A stretch of 64,000 bases of DNA from SHWB01 sp050246875 (GTDB taxonomy: Bacteria > Pseudomonadota > Alphaproteobacteria > UBA6615), in the NCBI GenBank assembly GCA_050246875.1, contig JBFWVF010000007.1:248001-312000 (forward strand), written 5' to 3'. Under the pieces are notes generated by a model. That model saw nothing but the letters and a program-made list of their open reading frames with translations. It was not told where the DNA came from and made no database searches. Shown in pieces: positions 9,816 to 18,839 of this stretch (its first letter is position 1; every line of letters begins with the position of its first letter). The position numbers were made by a program, and so were the translations under genes.

Positions 9816-10997
9816 ATGCGCCGGGTCGCACCCGCACTGGCCGCCGTGATCCTGCTCGCCGCCATGCCGGCGGCGGCGCAGGAAGGCCGTTACTATGTCG
9901 GTACGGCGCTCGGCTACAACATGCCGTCGGACGCCAGCATCAGCGGCGGCGCGATCAGCAACTCCATCGAGTTGGAGGGCGACTGGGTCGGGTCGCTGTC
10001 GGCCGGCTGGCTCGCCTGGGGCACGCCGGGCGCTGGTGGCCTGCGCCTCGACCTCGAAGGCGGCTACCGCAACAACAACGCCGACAGCATTTCCGGCCGC
10101 TCGGCGAACGGCGAGGTGGGCGTCCTCTCGCTGCTCGGCAACGCCTTCTGGGACATCGACCTCGACACCTGGCTGACGCCCTATCTCGGCGGCGGGCTCG
10201 GCTATGCCCGCGTCAACTACGACGGCGTCGGGCCGATCGGCGGCACGTCGATCGACGAAGAGGACTTCAGCTTCGCCTGGCAGGTCGGCGGCGGCCTCGC
10301 CGTCGACATCAAGGACGGCCTGCAGGCGACGTTCGACTACCGCTACCTGACGGTGCCCGACCTGTCCTATGCCGCCGGTGCCAACACCGTCTCGACGAGC
10401 TACGAGAGCCACGCCGTGATGGCCGGCCTGCGCTTCCGCATCGGCACGCCGGTACGCGGCTGGAACGGGCGGGCCAACCCGATGCCGGCAGAGGGTACCC
10501 GCGACACCGAGAAGGCGCGCGCCAACCAGCCGCCGCGCGCGCCCATCGCCGCCGCGCCGGCCAATCCGGCGCCCGGCTCCCTGCCCGCCGCCCGCCTGCC
10601 CGAGCAGCCGATCGCCGCGCTCGGTGCGCCGCGCAACGGCGTCGTCGTCGCGTCGCTGCCGCCGGCGGCGCGCCGTTACGTCCTGTTCTTCGAGCCGAAC
10701 TCGGTCGAACTGTCGCCGGTCAGCCAGCAGATCGTCCGCAAGCTGGCCGAGACGGCGCGCAACCGCGCCCAGCTCGTCGAGACCGTCGCCTATGACGACG
10801 CGACGCGCCGCAGCGGCGACAGCTTCCCGCTGGCGACCCGCCGCGCCCAGGCGGTGCGCGACGCTCTCGTCGCCGCCGGCTTTCCGTCGGACCGCGTCGC
10901 CGTCGAGGCGCGCGAGGAAGTCGCGGAACTCAGCAAGATCGGCGGCGCACCGACGGCCGCCCTGCCCGGCCGCCGCGTCGAACTGACGGTGCGCTGA
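9816..10997 (+). CDS. Outer-membrane beta-barrel protein with C-terminal OmpA-like domain
   Basis: A 393-residue exported protein. The signal peptide ends in AMPAAAQ (about residue 22). Residues 23-215 look like an eight-stranded barrel of the surface-antigen type, with alternating Gly/aromatic strands, GYNMPSD and a terminal AGLRFRIG strand. A Pro/Ala linker follows, then an OmpA-C-like domain (about 300-393) with FFEPNSVELSP and LATRRAQAVRDAL, which would bind peptidoglycan. The ATG at 9816 follows a GAGGGG site. It is the first gene of a plus-strand run that continues with three lipoproteins. Confidence 0.85.
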   Translation: MRRVAPALAAVILLAAMPAAAQEGRYYVGTALGYNMPSDASISGGAISNSIELEGDWVGSLSAGWLAWGTPGAGGLRLDLEGGYRNNNADSISGRSANGEVGVLSLLGNAFWDIDLDTWLTPYLGGGLGYARVNYDGVGPIGGTSIDEEDFSFAWQVGGGLAVDIKDGLQATFDYRYLTVPDLSYAAGANTVSTSYESHAVMAGLRFRIGTPVRGWNGRANPMPAEGTRDTEKARANQPPRAPIAAAPANPAPGSLPAARLPEQPIAALGAPRNGVVVASLPPAARRYVLFFEPNSVELSPVSQQIVRKLAETARNRAQLVETVAYDDATRRSGDSFPLATRRAQAVRDALVAAGFPSDRVAVEAREEVAELSKIGGAPTAALPGRRVELTVR

Positions 10998-11092
10998 GGC
11001 CGCGACGTGGTGTCCCGCCTCGCGAGAGGCAGTTCTGGTCCCTTCCCGTATTCCGCGCTAAGCTTCCGTACAGCCGGGACGGGAGGCGACCG

Positions 11093-11971
11093 ATACGCTC
11101 CGTTCGCTTAGGACTAGCCGGGGCGCTGCTGGCGGGGCTGCTCGCGGGCTGCGGCGTCGCGCATGACATGCCCGACGTTTCGGAGCGCGACCGCGCGCGG
11201 GCGTCCGCCGAGATCGCGGACACGGCACCCGGCCACACCCTATCCGGCCGTAGCGTCTCGGAGAACCGGGACCTTACCGTAACGGCGGCCATGCGGCTCA
11301 AGGCCGCTGCCGCACCGATCTGCGCCCATGCCGGCCGCACCGACTGCGTCTTTCTTATCGGCTTCAGCGAGGCATACACGGTCGATCTCACCTTCGCCGA
11401 GGCGGACAAAATTTTCATTTTCGAGGAACTCGCGCGCCTGCTCGAAAGCGAGGACGAGTTCGCCGCTATCTTGGCGCATGACATGGGGCACCAGATCGCC
11501 GGGCATATAGACCGTGCGCGGACCGACAACGCCATCGGCCGCGTGATCGCCGGAACGCTCGTCCTGACACTGGATATTGCGCTGGGAACGCTGCATGGGC
11601 TGGCGGCAGGCAATAGCGCCGCAGGCCGCTACGGCTACAGTTCCCCGCGCCATCGCCATGCGTCGCTCGGACTTGGCGACCGGTTCCGGCGCCTTACCTT
11701 CACGACGGCGCAGGAGTGTGAAGCCGACTATATCGCCGCCTATCTGCTGAAACGCGCCGGATACGACCTCAGCGTGGCCCGCAGGGTATGGATACAGTTG
11801 GCCCACGCCACCGACGGGACGTCGGCCGGCGCGTTCCGGAATCATCAGGGTAGCCCGTACCGCCTCGCCGCGTGGGACAAGGCCGTCGCCGAAGTCGAGA
11901 CCAGCGCCGACCTGCTGCCGGTCCGGGCACGCTGGCCGCAACTCGTCCGCGACACCGGGGTGGAGGATTGA
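11093..11971 (+). CDS. M48-type metalloprotease lipoprotein, paralog 1 (ATA start, HDxxH)
   Basis: A 292-residue paralog of the next gene. No ATG, GTG or TTG opens the frame before ATG 11168, which would remove the lipoprotein signal. An ATA at 11093, six bases after GGGAGG, aligns without gaps with the GTG start of paralog 2, and all landmarks then share the same numbering: Cys20 in LAGC, His129, residue 130, His133. The zinc motif reads HDMGH, with Asp130 replacing the catalytic Glu; the third ligand, Glu208 in ECEAD, is kept. It is probably an outer-membrane lipoprotein facing the periplasm. If ATA is not used, a shorter non-lipidated form from 11168 remains. Confidence 0.75.
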   Translation: MRSVRLGLAGALLAGLLAGCGVAHDMPDVSERDRARASAEIADTAPGHTLSGRSVSENRDLTVTAAMRLKAAAAPICAHAGRTDCVFLIGFSEAYTVDLTFAEADKIFIFEELARLLESEDEFAAILAHDMGHQIAGHIDRARTDNAIGRVIAGTLVLTLDIALGTLHGLAAGNSAAGRYGYSSPRHRHASLGLGDRFRRLTFTTAQECEADYIAAYLLKRAGYDLSVARRVWIQLAHATDGTSAGAFRNHQGSPYRLAAWDKAVAEVETSADLLPVRARWPQLVRDTGVED

Positions 11972-12057
11972 AGCTCGCGCCGCAGGCAACGGCGCCGCCG
12001 TTCTGGCTCTTTCCGGCATGCTGGACTAGCCTGCCCCGGGGCGCGTGGGAGGAGCGC

Positions 12058-12876
12058 GTGCACATCGTTCGCTGCATGCTTGCCGGGTTGCTGCTGGCGA
12101 CGCTGCTCGGGGGCTGCGGGGCCATCCACCGGCTGCCGGACATCTCCGACCTCGACCGCAAGAAGGCGATCGAGGAAATCGACGCCGCGGGCGCCGAACT
12201 GGCGCCGTCCGAGCGCAGCGTCACCGACAACGCCAAGATGGTCAGCGAGGTTTCGGCGCGCCTGCGCGCCGCCGTCGAGCCGGTCTGCGCCCATGCCGGT
12301 CACGAAAGCTGCACCTTCGACGTCGTCTTCCGCGACAAGGACACCTTCAACGCCTACGCCACCGGGACGAACAGGATCATCATGTTCGACGGCTTCGTGC
12401 GCGTCCTCGAAAGCGAGGACGAATGCGCCGCGGTGCTGGCGCACGAGATGGGACACCACATCGCCGGCCACATCGAGAAGACCCGCACCAATGCCGCCAT
12501 CGGCAGCGCCATCTCGATGGTCCTCGTCACCGCACTGCAGGTGGCCGTGGGCGCCTATGGCGGTCCGTCCAGCTATAGCGACACGCAGCGCACGCTGCAG
12601 GATGCGCAGAAGCTCGGCGAGGGCATCGGCGCGCTGTCCTTCAGCAAGGAACACGAGCGCGAGGCCGACTACATCGCCGCCTACATACTCAAGCGCGCCG
12701 GCTACGACCTTGTCGCCGCGCGCAAGGTATGGATGCGACTGACCAGGGCCTCGGGCAAGACCGAGTCCGACCTGTTCAGCACCCATCCCGCCGGCCCCGA
12801 GCGCCTCGCCGCATGGGACAAGGCGGTCGCGGAAGTGGAGGCCAGCGCCGACTTGCTGCCGGTGCTCGTGCGTTAG
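12058..12876 (+). CDS. M48 family metalloprotease lipoprotein, paralog 2 (intact HExxH)
   Basis: A 272-residue protein starting at GTG 12058, five bases after GGGAGG. The lipobox LGGC gives Cys20. The zinc site is complete: HEMGH at 129-133 and Glu in EREAD. This is the only one of the three tandem copies with canonical catalytic residues. Periplasmic M48 lipoproteins or peptidases of this kind (BepA/LoiP-like) clear misfolded outer-membrane proteins, and the barrel protein upstream fits such a role by inference. Length is short because no TPR domain is attached. Confidence 0.88.
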   Translation: MHIVRCMLAGLLLATLLGGCGAIHRLPDISDLDRKKAIEEIDAAGAELAPSERSVTDNAKMVSEVSARLRAAVEPVCAHAGHESCTFDVVFRDKDTFNAYATGTNRIIMFDGFVRVLESEDECAAVLAHEMGHHIAGHIEKTRTNAAIGSAISMVLVTALQVAVGAYGGPSSYSDTQRTLQDAQKLGEGIGALSFSKEHEREADYIAAYILKRAGYDLVAARKVWMRLTRASGKTESDLFSTHPAGPERLAAWDKAVAEVEASADLLPVLVR

Positions 12877-12900
12877 GTCTGCGGGTGAACCGAGAATGCA

Positions 12901-13698
12901 ATGGCTATGTCGAACATGAACCGGTTGGCCGCCATCCTCGCCGCTCTGTTAGCGTCCACCGCTTGCACACCGACGCGCATCAACTACGTCCCGCCGGCTA
13001 TCGACTATGTCAGCGCAGAATCCCAAGACGCAGCCGGGCCGCCCACCGAGGCCTCACGGCCCGCCGACAAGGATCGGGAGGTCGTCGCCGAGGTTGTCGC
13101 CCGACTGGCCGGTGCAGCGGGTCCTCTCTGCGAGCAGGTAAAACGCAGTCCGTGCGAATTTAACGTCGAACTGGTCGAGTCCAGCGCAAGCGAAATTCGA
13201 TTCTCCGAAGACAAAGTGCTTCTGTCAGCAGGCCTCGCGCGCACGCTCCAATCCGCTGACGAAGTCGCCGCCGTTCTGGCTCACCAGTTCGCCCATGTCC
13301 TCGCGCGCCACACGCAATTACCGACTGAAGAGATGCGACGCCATGATGAGGAGAGCGCGAGGCAACTCGGCGCGGCAATCTTCGTCCTGCTGCTTGCGGG
13401 TCCCGCAGCGGTTCGCGCCACAACTCCACCACGTACACCCCCCGATCCAACCAAGGGGCCGTACGATGCAATGGATGAATTGGCAGCGGACTATGTCGCC
13501 GTCTACCTGATGGTACGCGCCGGCTTTAATCCCGGCGCCATGCGCAGTGTCTGGTCACGTACATTGCCTGGCGCACATGAAACGGATCCGACCTGGGTCG
13601 TGCAGCACAACGCCCCAACCTCGCGCATCGCCGCGATCGACGAGGCGATCCTCGAAGCGTTCTCCGAGCCGGGCCGCCTGCCGACAATCAAGCCGTAG
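12901..13698 (+). CDS. M48-like lipoprotein, paralog 3 (HQxxH, probably inactive)
   Basis: A 265-residue protein beginning 24 bp after paralog 2. A signal peptide ends in STAC with Cys22 as the likely lipid site. The zinc motif is HQFAH (128-132): Gln replaces the catalytic Glu, while the metal-ligand Glu of DELAADY is kept. Similarity to paralogs 1 and 2 is clear around the motif (SADEVAAVLAHQ) but lower elsewhere, so this copy diverged earlier or faster. Zinc could still bind, so a non-catalytic binding or decoy role is possible. Confidence 0.82.
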   Translation: MAMSNMNRLAAILAALLASTACTPTRINYVPPAIDYVSAESQDAAGPPTEASRPADKDREVVAEVVARLAGAAGPLCEQVKRSPCEFNVELVESSASEIRFSEDKVLLSAGLARTLQSADEVAAVLAHQFAHVLARHTQLPTEEMRRHDEESARQLGAAIFVLLLAGPAAVRATTPPRTPPDPTKGPYDAMDELAADYVAVYLMVRAGFNPGAMRSVWSRTLPGAHETDPTWVVQHNAPTSRIAAIDEAILEAFSEPGRLPTIKP

Positions 13699-13705
13699 CG
13701 ACGAG

Positions 13706-14932
13706 CTACAGCCCGTTGAAGCGCAGGCAGTAGACGCCGTGGTTCTTGTCCGAGACGAAGATGTTGCCGCGTGAATCGACGACGACGTCCTCGGTCTGCG
13801 CGACCAGGCGGGTCGCCGGCAGCGGGCCGCGGCGCTCCACCGGGTCCGGCGGCATGAACCAGCCGACCTCCTTCGGCACGCGCACGTCCGAGATGTCGTA
13901 GATACGCAGGCCGGCATTGAAGTAGGTGAGAAACACCAGCTCGTCGCCGCCGTAGAGGTGGTCCTGCCACTGGTGCTGGTGCTGGTTGTGCGGACCGAAG
14001 CGGCCGCCCTTGTCGATGAAGGTCTTGTGCGGATACCCCTCGGGGATCTGCGGCAACGGGAACAGCGAGATCAGGCGCGGGTTCTTCTCGTCCTTGACCT
14101 CGACGATGCCGGCATAGCCGAGCGGCTCGTCGCAGTTCTCGTTGATCTCCTCGGAGTTGATCACGATGTGCGGGCTGTTGCGCAGCGGCACCACCGTGTG
14201 CACGCCGATGAACGACTTGAACGGCGGCGAGAACGACAGCTCGGAGACCAGCTTCGGCTTCTTGTAGTCGGCCACGTCGAGGATGATGAAGCCGCCGGCG
14301 CTGTAGGGCAGGTAGGCGCGATCGCCCTTCCGGTAGGCGCCGCCGTGCAGCATGGTGCCGAAGGGCCGTCCCTTCTCGCCGCCGGCCGTCCACTGGCCGT
14401 CGAGCCACCAGCGGCCGACCTCCTTGGGGTTGGCCGGGTCCTCGATGTCGACGATCTGATAGATGTGGCCCTGGTAGCCCTCGGGCAGGCCGGTGGCGTG
14501 CACGTAGCGGCCGCCATCGTAGTAGTTGCGGTGCGTGCCCTCGCCGCCGCTCTTCCACTGGCCGAGCTTCTTCGGGTTCTCCGGGTCGGCCAGCGACCAG
14601 ACGACGAAGCCCTCGTCGAAGCCCTTGGTCGGGTCGTCGCCCCAGCCCGGTGTGATCTTCTCGTAAGAGGAGACCATCTTGCCGTCGGCGACCTGCACCT
14701 GCAGCGTCCAGGTGTTCTCCGGCCCTTCGAGGAAGCGCACATAGCGCGGGTTCTTCGGGTCGGTCACCTCGACGATGTTGATGCCGGGGTGCCAGAAAGT
14801 CGCGGTGTACAGGTACCAGCGGTCGCCGGCCTTGTGCAGCGCGAGCTTGAAGGCCGGGCGCCCCTCGAGGTCGCAGTAGCCGATGGCCTCGACATTGTGG
14901 GCGAAGGCCTTGCCCGGCGGGAAGCTGCTCAT
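13706..14932 (-). CDS. LVIVD-repeat beta-propeller protein
   Basis: A 408-residue protein of repeated units of the type IVEVTDPKNPRYV, IVDIEDPANPKEVG and IYDISDVRVPKEVG, the LVIVD/choice-of-anchor repeat that builds beta-propellers. There is no signal peptide, so it should be cytosolic unless the start is wrong. It is the last gene of a minus-strand run behind three SMP-30 paralogs, only 24 bp from the nearest, suggesting joint action on a sugar-lactone or related small-molecule route. No catalytic residues can be named. Confidence 0.8.
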   Translation of the reverse strand: MSSFPPGKAFAHNVEAIGYCDLEGRPAFKLALHKAGDRWYLYTATFWHPGINIVEVTDPKNPRYVRFLEGPENTWTLQVQVADGKMVSSYEKITPGWGDDPTKGFDEGFVVWSLADPENPKKLGQWKSGGEGTHRNYYDGGRYVHATGLPEGYQGHIYQIVDIEDPANPKEVGRWWLDGQWTAGGEKGRPFGTMLHGGAYRKGDRAYLPYSAGGFIILDVADYKKPKLVSELSFSPPFKSFIGVHTVVPLRNSPHIVINSEEINENCDEPLGYAGIVEVKDEKNPRLISLFPLPQIPEGYPHKTFIDKGGRFGPHNQHQHQWQDHLYGGDELVFLTYFNAGLRIYDISDVRVPKEVGWFMPPDPVERRGPLPATRLVAQTEDVVVDSRGNIFVSDKNHGVYCLRFNGL

Positions 14933-14956
14933 GGCGGTTCCTCCTGGTAGCGTTGC

Positions 14957-15880
14957 TCAGGCCGTCGGCCAGGCCGCGCCCTGTGTGTTGAGATAGACAG
15001 CATAGAGCGAGTGCGTGGCGGTGATGAACAGGCGATTGCGCTTGGCCCCGCCGAAACCGACATTGGCCACCACCTCCGGTATGCGGATGCGGCCGAGCGG
15101 CGTACCGTCGGGCGCAAAGCACCACACCCCGTCGCCGGCGCTGGTCCAGACATTGCCGTGCACGTCGACGCGGAAACCGTCGAAGATGCCGACCTTGCAC
15201 TCGGCGAAGACGCGGCTGCCCGAGAGGGTCTTGCCGTCGGCGCCGACGTCGTAGGCGCGGATGGTGCGCGGCCCGCCCGGCACGCGGCTGCCGACGCATT
15301 CGACGGCGTAGAGGATCTTCTCGTCCGGCGAGAAGGCGAGGCCGTTGGGCCGGGCGATGTCGGTGATGACCGGCTCGACGACGCCGGTCGCCGGATCGAG
15401 GCGCCAGTACCAGGCGCCCGGCATCTCCGACGGCGCGAGTTCGCCGAAATAGGTCAGCTCGATGCCGGTCGGCGGATCGGAGAACCAGATGCTGCCGTCG
15501 GACTTGACCACCACGTCGTTGGGCGAGTTGAAGCGCTTGCCCTGCCAGTTGTCGACCAGCACGGTGATACGGCCGTCGTGCTCGGTGCGGGTGACGCGCC
15601 GCGTCGTGTGCTCGCAGGAGACGAGACGGCCCTCGCGGTCGACGGTGTTGCCGTTGGTGTTGCCGGTCGGCTCGCGGAACACCGCGACGGCGCCGTTGGT
15701 CTCGTCCCAGCGATAGAGGCGGTTGGCCGGGATGTCGGAGAAGACAAGGTAGCGGCCGGCGCCGAACCACGCCGGCCCCTCGGTGAACATGCAGCCGGTG
15801 TGCAGCGTGTCGACGTGGACGTTGCCGAACACCAGCTTCGTGAAGCGCGGGTCGTGGACCTCGAACCAGTCGGTCAGCAT
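14957..15880 (-). CDS. SMP-30/gluconolactonase family protein, copy C
   Basis: A 307-residue six-bladed beta-propeller hydrolase. The metal-site landmarks are present: Glu in TEGPAWF, Asn in SPNDVVVKSDG and in RPNGLAF, and Asp in IFDGFRVDVHGN. The family opens lactones or similar esters with a divalent cation. It shares the N-terminus MLTDWFEV and most of its length with copies B and A upstream. It is third in the operon; 13 bp separate it from copy B. Confidence 0.88.
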   Translation of the reverse strand: MLTDWFEVHDPRFTKLVFGNVHVDTLHTGCMFTEGPAWFGAGRYLVFSDIPANRLYRWDETNGAVAVFREPTGNTNGNTVDREGRLVSCEHTTRRVTRTEHDGRITVLVDNWQGKRFNSPNDVVVKSDGSIWFSDPPTGIELTYFGELAPSEMPGAWYWRLDPATGVVEPVITDIARPNGLAFSPDEKILYAVECVGSRVPGGPRTIRAYDVGADGKTLSGSRVFAECKVGIFDGFRVDVHGNVWTSAGDGVWCFAPDGTPLGRIRIPEVVANVGFGGAKRNRLFITATHSLYAVYLNTQGAAWPTA

Positions 15881-15893
15881 CGGCGGCTAGTCC

Positions 15894-16820
15894 TCAGGCA
15901 GAACCGGGACGCAGCGCGCCCTGGGTGTTGAGATAGACGGCGTGCACCGAGCGCGTGGCGGTGACGAACAATCGGTTCCGCTTCGGCCCGCCGAAGCAGA
16001 CATTCGCCACCACCCCGGGGATGCGGATGCGGCCCAGCACCGTGCCGTCGGGCGCGTAGCACCACACACCGTCGCCGGTGCTGGTCCAGATGTTGCCGTG
16101 CACGTCGACGCGGAAGCCGTCGAAGATGCCGGTCTCGCACTCGGCGAAGACGCGGCCGCCCGACAGCGTCCGGCCATCGGCGGCGACGTCGTACGCGCGG
16201 ATGGTGCGCGGCTTGCCCGGCACGGGACCGCCGATGCACTCGACGGCGTAGAGGATGCGCTCGTCGGGCGAGAAGGCGAGCCCGTTCGGCCGCTCGATGT
16301 CGGTGATGACCGGGTCGAGTTCGCCGGTCGCCGGGTCGAGGCGGAAGTACCAGTTGCCCGGCAGTTCGGGCGACGCCTCGCCGAAGAAGAAGCCGGTCTG
16401 CATGCCGGTCGGCGGGTCGGAAAACCAGATCGTGCCGTCCGACTTGACGATGACGTCGTTGGGGCAGTTCAGGCGCTTGCCGCGATAGCTGTCGGCCAGC
16501 ACCGTGATGCTGCCGTCGTGCTCGGTGCGCGTCACCCGGCGGTTGCGATGCTCGCAGGTGACAAGCCGCCCCTCGCGGTCGACCGTGTTGCCGTTGGCGT
16601 TGCCGGTCGGCTCGCGGAAGACGGAGACGACGCCGTTGGTCTCGTCCCAGCGATACATGCGGTCGGCGGCGATGTCGGTGAACAGCAGGTAGCGGCCGGC
16701 GCCGAACCACGCCGGCCCCTCGGTGAACAGGCAGCCGGTGTGCAGCGTGTCGACATGGACGTTGCCGAAGACCAGCTTCGTGAAGCGCGGGTCGCGGACC
16801 TCGAACCAGTCGGTCAGCAT
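15894..16820 (-). CDS. SMP-30/gluconolactonase family protein, copy B
   Basis: A 308-residue paralog very close to copy C, with nearly identical stretches over the first 130 residues (for example FREPTGN and GNTVDREGRLV). Metal-site residues are retained (EGPAWF, CPNDVIVKSDG, RPNGLAF, IFDGFRVD). Copy C is its nearest relative, so this pair is the younger duplication. It lies 10 bp after copy A, which makes one transcript likely. Confidence 0.88.
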   Translation of the reverse strand: MLTDWFEVRDPRFTKLVFGNVHVDTLHTGCLFTEGPAWFGAGRYLLFTDIAADRMYRWDETNGVVSVFREPTGNANGNTVDREGRLVTCEHRNRRVTRTEHDGSITVLADSYRGKRLNCPNDVIVKSDGTIWFSDPPTGMQTGFFFGEASPELPGNWYFRLDPATGELDPVITDIERPNGLAFSPDERILYAVECIGGPVPGKPRTIRAYDVAADGRTLSGGRVFAECETGIFDGFRVDVHGNIWTSTGDGVWCYAPDGTVLGRIRIPGVVANVCFGGPKRNRLFVTATRSVHAVYLNTQGALRPGSA

Positions 16821-16830
16821 GGACCCGGGC

Positions 16831-17757
16831 TCACCGCGCCGCGGGACGCAGCGCGCCCTGGGCGTTGACGTAGACGGCGTAGAGCGAGGTGGTGCCGGCG
16901 ATGAACAGGCGGTTGCGCTTGGGCCCGCCGAAGCAGACGTTGGCCGTCACCTCGGGAATGCGGATGCGGCCGATCAGCGTGCCGTCCGGCGCGTAGCACA
17001 GCACGCCGTTGCCGGCGCTGGTCCAGATGTTGCCGGCCGTATCGAGGCGGAAGCCGTCGAAGATGCCCACCGGGCACTCGGCGAAGACACGGCCGCCGGA
17101 AAGCGTCGTGCCGTCGGCGGAGACGTCGAACACCCGCATGTGATGCGGGCCGTTCCCGACATGGGTTGCACCGGAATCGACGACGTAGAGCTGGCGTTCG
17201 TCGAGCGAGAAGGCGAGCCCGTTGGGCTGCACGAAATCCTTCGCCACCGGGTCGAGCCGGCCACTCGCCGGGTCGAAGCGCCAGACGTAGCGGCCGCCGA
17301 TCTCCGACGGCGCCGCGTCGCCCTCGTACTCGCTGTCGATGCCGTAGCTGGGGTCCGTGAACCACAGCGTCCCGTCGGACTTCACCACCACGTCGTTGGG
17401 CGAGTTGAGGCGCTTGCCCTGCCAGTTGTCGACCAGCACGGTGCGGCTGCCGTCATGCTCCGTGCGCGACACGCAGCGGCCGGAATGCTCGCAGGAGACG
17501 AGCCGTCCCTCGCGGTCGACCGTGTGGCCGTTGGTGTTGCGCGACGGCGCGCGGAACACCGAGACCTCGCCGCTGCACTCGTCCCAGCGCAACACGCGGT
17601 TGTTGGGAATGTCGGACCAGACGAGGTAGCGGCCGGCGGCGAAGTAGGCCGGGCCCTCGGCCCAGCGGCAACCCGTGTAGAGCTTGTCGACGTGGACGTT
17701 GCCGAAGACGAGCTTCGTGAAACGCGGATCGATGACCTCGAACCAGTCGGTCAGCAT
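16831..17757 (-). CDS. SMP-30/gluconolactonase family protein, copy A
   Basis: A 308-residue paralog and first gene of the four-gene propeller operon. Its first 24 residues are almost the same as in copies B and C, but the rest differs more (AEGPAYFAAG, DPSYGIDSEY, QPNGLAFSLDE). Metal-site Glu, Asn and Asp are kept (EGPAYF, SPNDVVV, IFDGFRLD). Different residues around the central pore suggest a different substrate. The promoter should lie in 17758-17890, where I see no strong box. Confidence 0.87.
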   Translation of the reverse strand: MLTDWFEVIDPRFTKLVFGNVHVDKLYTGCRWAEGPAYFAAGRYLVWSDIPNNRVLRWDECSGEVSVFRAPSRNTNGHTVDREGRLVSCEHSGRCVSRTEHDGSRTVLVDNWQGKRLNSPNDVVVKSDGTLWFTDPSYGIDSEYEGDAAPSEIGGRYVWRFDPASGRLDPVAKDFVQPNGLAFSLDERQLYVVDSGATHVGNGPHHMRVFDVSADGTTLSGGRVFAECPVGIFDGFRLDTAGNIWTSAGNGVLCYAPDGTLIGRIRIPEVTANVCFGGPKRNRLFIAGTTSLYAVYVNAQGALRPAAR

Positions 17758-17839
17758 GCGTTACCCCCGGCACCGCGGACGTGGCGGCGCGGCCTCGCAT
17801 CCCCGCGAAGCCGCGCCGTCGTCCGTCTGTTGTGGGTCG

Positions 17840-17867
17840 GCGGGCCGCCCCGCAGGGGCCGGCCCGC
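17840..17867 (-). terminator. Strong GC hairpin after the cold-shock gene
   Basis: GCGGGCCG at 17840-17847 pairs with CGGCCCGC at 17860-17867, with an added CCCC/GGGG stem and a three-base loop. It lies 23 bp after the cold-shock stop codon. No T run follows, so it could be a Rho-assisted or weak terminator, or an RNA 3'-end stabiliser. Confidence 0.4.
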
Positions 17868-17890
17868 ACCGGTACTGCCGCGTCGTCCGT

Positions 17891-18568
17891 TCAGTCGGAC
17901 GGCGCGATCGACACCGCTTCGCGCCCCTTGGGCGTCTCGACGACCTTCATCGCCACGCGCTGACCCTCGGCGAGATTGGCAAGGCCGGAGCGTTCGAGCA
18001 CGGAAATATGCACGAACACATCCTTGCCGCCGTCGCCGACGGCGACGAAGCCGAAGCCCTTCTCGGTGTTGAACCACTTGACCGTGCCAGCCGCGTCGAC
18101 GGCGGTCGACAGGTCGGGCGCCGGCCGGCGCGGGCGCGGCCCTGCCATGTCGCGCGGACCCGAACGTCGCGGCGCTTCCGTCGCGGTGCTCTCGTCGACC
18201 GACAGCACGGCGGTGATCTGCCGGCCCTTCTGGCCCTGGCCCACCTGCACGCGCAGCGTGGCACCCGGCGCGACGGACTCGTGGCCGGCCGACTGCAGCA
18301 CGCCGATGTGCAGGAAGGCGTCGCCGGTCCCGTCAGACAGCTCGGCGAAGCCGAAGCCCTTTTCCGGGTTGAACCATTTCACCGTGGCGTCGATCGGCGG
18401 CCCCTCCGGCGCGACCTCGCGGCCGAAGGAGGACGACGGCGGCCGGTCACGGCGCGGCGGTCCGCTGCCGAAGCCGCGGGATTCGCGCGGCGGCGGCGAA
18501 AACATGTCGTCGTCGAAGCCGCGACGGCGCTGGCCGCCACCGCGGTAGTCCCTGCTCTTGCTGCTCAT
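17891..18568 (-). CDS. Two-domain cold-shock protein
   Basis: A 225-residue RNA/ssDNA-binding protein with two cold-shock domains, at about 57-125 and 157-224. Each has RNP1 (KGFGFAEL, KGFGFVAV) and RNP2 (DAFLHI, DVFVHI). The N-terminus is Arg/Gly-rich and likely disordered, and a Pro/Arg linker joins the domains. Double-CSD proteins of this size are typical of alphaproteobacteria. The start MSSKSRDYRGGG was chosen because further upstream the frame becomes Arg/Pro shadow. A 271-bp gene-free stretch lies upstream and could hold a long 5' leader. Confidence 0.92.
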   Translation of the reverse strand: MSSKSRDYRGGGQRRRGFDDDMFSPPPRESRGFGSGPPRRDRPPSSSFGREVAPEGPPIDATVKWFNPEKGFGFAELSDGTGDAFLHIGVLQSAGHESVAPGATLRVQVGQGQKGRQITAVLSVDESTATEAPRRSGPRDMAGPRPRRPAPDLSTAVDAAGTVKWFNTEKGFGFVAVGDGGKDVFVHISVLERSGLANLAEGQRVAMKVVETPKGREAVSIAPSD

Positions 18569-18839
18569 CGCGACCGCCCGCAGCCGCCCGCGGCCGCCAA
18601 CTCTACGGTCAATCCGTCGTGCCGATACGTCAATGTCTCGTCCTTCGTGCTCTGGTGCCCGCCGCGCGGCGGGCGGCCTGTGTCGTCTGGCCCGATCGCC
18701 AGGGGAAGCCTTCACCCCCCGTCCACACTACCGCGTCCCGGGCGGCGACAATAGCACTGTCTTGTTACGTCACCGGTGCTGCCCTTTCCCGCCGCGCGCA
18801 CGACGGCGGCGGCCGGCACATCGGGCACGGCGAAACCGG

